This document shows, piece by piece, positions 60,920-64,000 of a stretch of DNA of 64,000 nucleotides. The translations under genes were made by a program, and so were the position numbers. The notes under the pieces were generated by a model, which searched no databases, was not told the DNA's origin, and saw only the letters and a list, made by a program, of their open reading frames with translations. The stretch is from Streptomyces umbrinus. GTDB lineage: Bacteria > Actinomycetota > Actinomycetes > Streptomycetales > Streptomycetaceae. Position 1 is the stretch's first letter, and the number at the start of each line of letters is the position of its first letter. The stretch lies in NCBI RefSeq assembly GCF_030817415.1, contig NZ_JAUSZI010000002.1:11569501-11633500 (forward strand), read 5' to 3'.

Positions 60920-63304
60920 ATGACCAACGTCGAACACCAGGACAGCACCGTACTGACCGACGAGGAACTGCGCACCCTGGACGCCCACTGGCGGGCCGCC
61001 AACTACCTTGCCGTGGGCCAGATCTACCTGCTGGCCAATCCGATGCTCACCGAGCCTCTGACGCCCGAGCACATCAAGCCGCGGCTGCTCGGCCACTGGG
61101 GGACCTCGCCCGGCCTCAACCTCGTGCACACGCACCTCAACCGGGTGATCAAGGCCCGCGGTCTCGACGCCCTGTGCGTCTGGGGTCCTGGCCACGGCGG
61201 TCCCGCCGTCCTCGCGAACTCCTGGCTGGAGGGCAGCTACAGCGAGACCTACCCGGACGTCTCGCGCGACGCGGCGGGCATGGACCGGCTCTTCCGGCAG
61301 TTCTCGTTCCCCGGCGGCGTGCCCAGCCACGTGGCCCCCGAGACACCGGGCTCGATCCACGAGGGCGGTGAGCTGGGCTACTCCCTCGCCCACGCGTACG
61401 GGGCCGCCTTCGACAACCCCGATCTGCTGGTCGCCTGCGTGATCGGTGACGGCGAGGCGGAGACCGGGCCACTGGCCGCGTCCTGGCACTCCAACAAGTT
61501 CCTCGACCCGGTGCACGACGGCGCGGTCCTGCCGATCCTGCACCTCAACGGCTACAAGATCGCCAATCCGACCGTGCTGTCCCGGATTCCCGAGCACGAA
61601 CTCGACGACCTGCTGCGGGGATACGGACACGACCCCATCCATGTCACCAGTGACGACCCGCGCGAGATCCACCGCGCCATGGCAGGCGCCTTCGACCACG
61701 CCCTCGACCGCATCGCGCTGATGCAGAGCACGGCACGTGAGGACGGCGTGACGGAGCGGGTCCGCTGGCCCATGATCGTGCTGCGCACCCCGAAGGGCTG
61801 GACAGGACCCGGCGAGGTCGACGGGCAGCCGGTCGAGGGAACATGGCGTGCGCACCAGGTCCCGCTGTCCGGCGTACGCGAAAACCCCGACCACCTGCGG
61901 CAGTTGGAGACGTGGCTGCGCTCGTACCGGCACCAGGAGCTCTTCGACACCGACGGCCGGCCCACCGCGGACGTCCTCGCCTGCATCCCCGCGGGGGCCC
62001 GTCGGCTGGGCGCGACCCCGCACGCCAACGGGGGTCTTCTCGTACGCGACCTGCCCGTCCCGTCTCTCGACCGGTTCGCCGTCCCCGTCGACAAGCCGGG
62101 CGTCACCTCGCACGAGCCCACCCGGGTTCTCGGTGACCTCCTCGAACAGATCATGAACGACACGTCGAGCCGTCGCGACTTCCGGCTCGTGGGCCCCGAC
62201 GAGACCGCCTCCAACCGGCTGGACGCCGTCTACAACGCCAGTGGCAAGGCCTGGCAGGCACAGATGCTCCAGGTCGACGAACACCTGGACCGGCACGGCC
62301 GGGTCATGGAGATCCTCTCCGAACACCTCTGCCAGGGCTGGCTGGAGGGCTATCTCCTCACCGGACGGCACGGCCTGTTCTCCTGCTACGAGGCGTTCGT
62401 GCACATCGTCGACTCGATGGTCAACCAGCACATCAAGTGGCTCAAGACATCGAGGGAGTTGCCGTGGCGGGCCCCGATCGCCTCGCTCAACTACCTTCTG
62501 ACCTCGCATGTCTGGCGCCAGGACCACAACGGCTTCTCGCACCAGGACCCCGGCTTCGTCGACCACGTACTGAACAAGAGCCCCGAGGTCGTACGGGTCT
62601 ATCTGCCGCCGGACGCCAACACGCTGCTCTCCGTGGCCGATCACGCCCTGCGCAGCCGCGACTACGTGAACGTGATCGTCGCGGGCAAGCAGCCCTGCTT
62701 CGACTGGCTCTCCATGGACCAGGCCCGCGTCCACTGCGCACGGGGAGCGGGCATCTGGGAGTGGGCGGGCTCCGCGAACGGAGACCGCGAGCCCGACGTC
62801 GTCCTCGCCTGCGCGGGAGACGTCCCCACCCAGGAGATCCTGGCCGCCTCCGATCTGCTCCGGCGTCATCTGCCCGAGCTGGCCGTCCGGGTCGTCAACG
62901 TCGTCGACATGGCCCGGCTGCTGCCGCGTGAGGAACACCCCCACGGGATGGGCGACTTCGAGTACGACGGCCTGTTCACCACCGACAAGCCGGTGATCTT
63001 CGCCTACCACGGCTATCCCTGGCTGATCCACCGCCTCGCCTACCGCCGCACCGGCCACGCCAACCTCCATGTCCGCGGCTACAAGGAGATGGGCACCACC
63101 ACGACCCCGTTCGACATGGTCGTCCGCAACGATCTGGACCGCTACCGCCTGGTCATGGACGTCATCGACCGCGTCCCCGGCCTCGGTGTCCGTGCCGCCG
63201 CCGTACGCCAGCGGATGGCGGATGCCCGCACCCGCCACCACGCCTGGATTCGCGAACACGGCACGGACCTGCCCGAGGTCGCCGACTGGACCTGGACCGG
63301 CTGA
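60920..63304 (+). CDS. xfp: Xylulose-5-phosphate/fructose-6-phosphate phosphoketolase
   Basis: The protein has 794 residues from [20 protein letters not shown], with GGAG six bases before. [40 protein letters not shown] and [20 protein letters not shown] are characteristic. The thiamine diphosphate motif is [21 protein letters not shown]-terminal [20 protein letters not shown] and [20 protein letters not shown] complete the family. It cleaves pentose or fructose phosphates with phosphate to acetyl-phosphate, giving carbon flow and ATP without pyruvate dehydrogenase. With PPK2 it provides anaerobic energy. Confidence 0.95.
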   Translation: MTNVEHQDSTVLTDEELRTLDAHWRAANYLAVGQIYLLANPMLTEPLTPEHIKPRLLGHWGTSPGLNLVHTHLNRVIKARGLDALCVWGPGHGGPAVLANSWLEGSYSETYPDVSRDAAGMDRLFRQFSFPGGVPSHVAPETPGSIHEGGELGYSLAHAYGAAFDNPDLLVACVIGDGEAETGPLAASWHSNKFLDPVHDGAVLPILHLNGYKIANPTVLSRIPEHELDDLLRGYGHDPIHVTSDDPREIHRAMAGAFDHALDRIALMQSTAREDGVTERVRWPMIVLRTPKGWTGPGEVDGQPVEGTWRAHQVPLSGVRENPDHLRQLETWLRSYRHQELFDTDGRPTADVLACIPAGARRLGATPHANGGLLVRDLPVPSLDRFAVPVDKPGVTSHEPTRVLGDLLEQIMNDTSSRRDFRLVGPDETASNRLDAVYNASGKAWQAQMLQVDEHLDRHGRVMEILSEHLCQGWLEGYLLTGRHGLFSCYEAFVHIVDSMVNQHIKWLKTSRELPWRAPIASLNYLLTSHVWRQDHNGFSHQDPGFVDHVLNKSPEVVRVYLPPDANTLLSVADHALRSRDYVNVIVAGKQPCFDWLSMDQARVHCARGAGIWEWAGSANGDREPDVVLACAGDVPTQEILAASDLLRRHLPELAVRVVNVVDMARLLPREEHPHGMGDFEYDGLFTTDKPVIFAYHGYPWLIHRLAYRRTGHANLHVRGYKEMGTTTTPFDMVVRNDLDRYRLVMDVIDRVPGLGVRAAAVRQRMADARTRHHAWIREHGTDLPEVADWTWTG

Positions 63305-63337
63305 CACCTCTTCACATCCCTTCCATGACAAAGGAGT

Positions 63338-64000
63338 TCATCGCCCGGCCGACACACTTTCCGCAGCCGTGAGCGCACCCAGCGCGCTGGCCTGGGTGCG
63401 CCAGTCCGACGGGTTGGGGCTCGTGCCGGCCCAGCGCTGGCCCAGGCGGTTGAGGCGGTCCCGGTCGGTGCTCCAGATCGAGTCGGCCTGCTTCGTCACG
63501 TAGGCCTGGTAGGTGGCGGACCCGGTGGCGTCCGCCAGGTCGGCGAAGTGCCGCATGAAGATGCCCTTGAACTGTTTCTGGTTGTCGTCGCAGGAACCAG
63601 TGCCGACATCGCAGGACTCGGTCAGCACGCCCCCACGGGTCAGCGCCGACGAGGACATCGCGGCGTCGGCCAGGCGTTTCGCCGTGTCCAGGTACCTGCT
63701 GGTCCCGGTGGACCGCCACAGCTGGGTGAAGGCGCCGATGGCGAGGCCCTGGTTGTAACTCCACACGGTCTGGCCGTTGTTGCCGCAGCTCCCGTTCAGC
63801 CCGTCGTTGACCAGACCGGAGGAGTTGATCAGCCCGCTGCCCAGGTACCAGTTCGCCGCCGTGGTCGCCCGCGAGCCCCACACGGTGTCACCGGAGATCC
63901 GCTGGTGCAGCGAGGTGGTCAGCCACAGGTACTGCCCGTTGGTCACGGCGTTCTTGTACGTGCGCTCCCGGTCCCACCACACACCGCCGCCGCACGTGCC
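63338..64000 (-). CDS. Glycoside hydrolase family 76 protein (5' end outside window)
   Basis: The frame is open to the right edge. The visible C-terminal part has CGGGVWWDRERTYKNAVTNG, YLWLTTSLHQRISGDTVWGS, INSSGLVNDGLNGSCGNNGQ then TVWSYNQGLAIGAFTQLWRS, ending at a natural stop. This is the alpha-1,6-mannanase-type (GH76) (alpha/alpha)6 barrel. The paired Asp active-site residues would lie upstream. It is probably exported and acts on fungal or mycobacterial mannan. It is convergent with phosphoketolase and not part of the stress island. Confidence 0.88.
   Translation of the reverse strand, partial: GTCGGGVWWDRERTYKNAVTNGQYLWLTTSLHQRISGDTVWGSRATTAANWYLGSGLINSSGLVNDGLNGSCGNNGQTVWSYNQGLAIGAFTQLWRSTGTSRYLDTAKRLADAAMSSSALTRGGVLTESCDVGTGSCDDNQKQFKGIFMRHFADLADATGSATYQAYVTKQADSIWSTDRDRLNRLGQRWAGTSPNPSDWRTQASALGALTAAESVSAGR

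Noticed and set aside
60416..63331. 971-codon minus-strand open frame opposite phosphoketolase
   Set aside because: It mirrors the phosphoketolase codons. Its start and composition are not credible.

Overview
The window is high-G+C actinobacterial DNA, almost certainly Streptomyces. The evidence is the codon use, the GTG starts, the NarL/LuxR two-component pairs, the secreted proteins with Ala-rich signal peptides, RsbW-like ATPases and STAS proteins, and insertion sequences of families common in that genus. The density of broken genes and transposons in the first 45 kb suggests an accessory region such as a chromosome arm or large plasmid (inference). The last 16 kb is an intact, ordered stress cluster.

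Layout. 1-3.5 kb: a defence-like module. It holds the C-terminal part of a superfamily 1 helicase fused to a Vsr/DUF559-type nuclease, coupled by ATGA to a HEPN protein. A VapBC-like toxin-antitoxin pair follows behind a perfect 28-bp palindrome. 3.5-6.2 kb: decayed DNA around an SDR dehydrogenase gene that is bracketed by a 21-bp inverted repeat. 6.2-11 kb: a small membrane protein, a STAS antagonist, a NarL-type response regulator with its membrane histidine kinase, and a divergent membrane protein behind a DevR-like box. 11-13 kb: four small genes (C2-like, unknown, DUF2589, unknown) ended by two abutting insertion sequences whose target duplications give their order of arrival. 15.5-19.3 kb: a small membrane protein, a divergent HxlR regulator and enoyl-CoA hydratase pair with CCTAGG operators, a transposase-like HTH fragment, and a lipoprotein and membrane-protein pair. 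19.6-20.8 kb: an IS256 remnant and an IS5 copy. 20.8-27.2 kb: peptidase E, two conserved Streptomyces genes, a hydrolase, an RsbW-like ATPase, a small secreted protein, and a 144-bp copy of a gene end. 27.5-39.2 kb: a transposon graveyard (ISKra4, broken IS701, ISL3, IS110). It contains broken copies of an anti-sigma ATPase, a nuclease-like gene, a methyltransferase, a helicase-associated protein and an integrase-like gene split by two ISs. 39.2-42.5 kb: a trypsin-NACHT-membrane protein with its trypco2 partner, a conflict-system signature whose upstream gene was replaced by a Tn3 remnant. 43-45.5 kb: abutting IS5-family and IS1182 elements. 45.5-48 kb: two secreted proteins and decayed DNA.

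48.1-63.3 kb: a dormancy or hypoxia island resembling the DevRS/OsdKR regulon. It has a GAF-GAF histidine kinase, a LuxR-type regulator, an Acg-like nitroreductase, a cyclic-nucleotide-binding protein, four tandem-domain universal stress proteins, a SulP transporter, a DoxX-like protein, a zinc alcohol dehydrogenase, PPK2 and phosphoketolase. Palindromes of the form GGGCC-N4-GGCCC lie upstream of several of these genes and are proposed as the shared operator. The window ends inside a GH76 gene.

The most interesting accessory candidates are the helicase-nuclease/HEPN pair, the trypsin-NACHT/trypco2 operon and the DUF2589 cassette.
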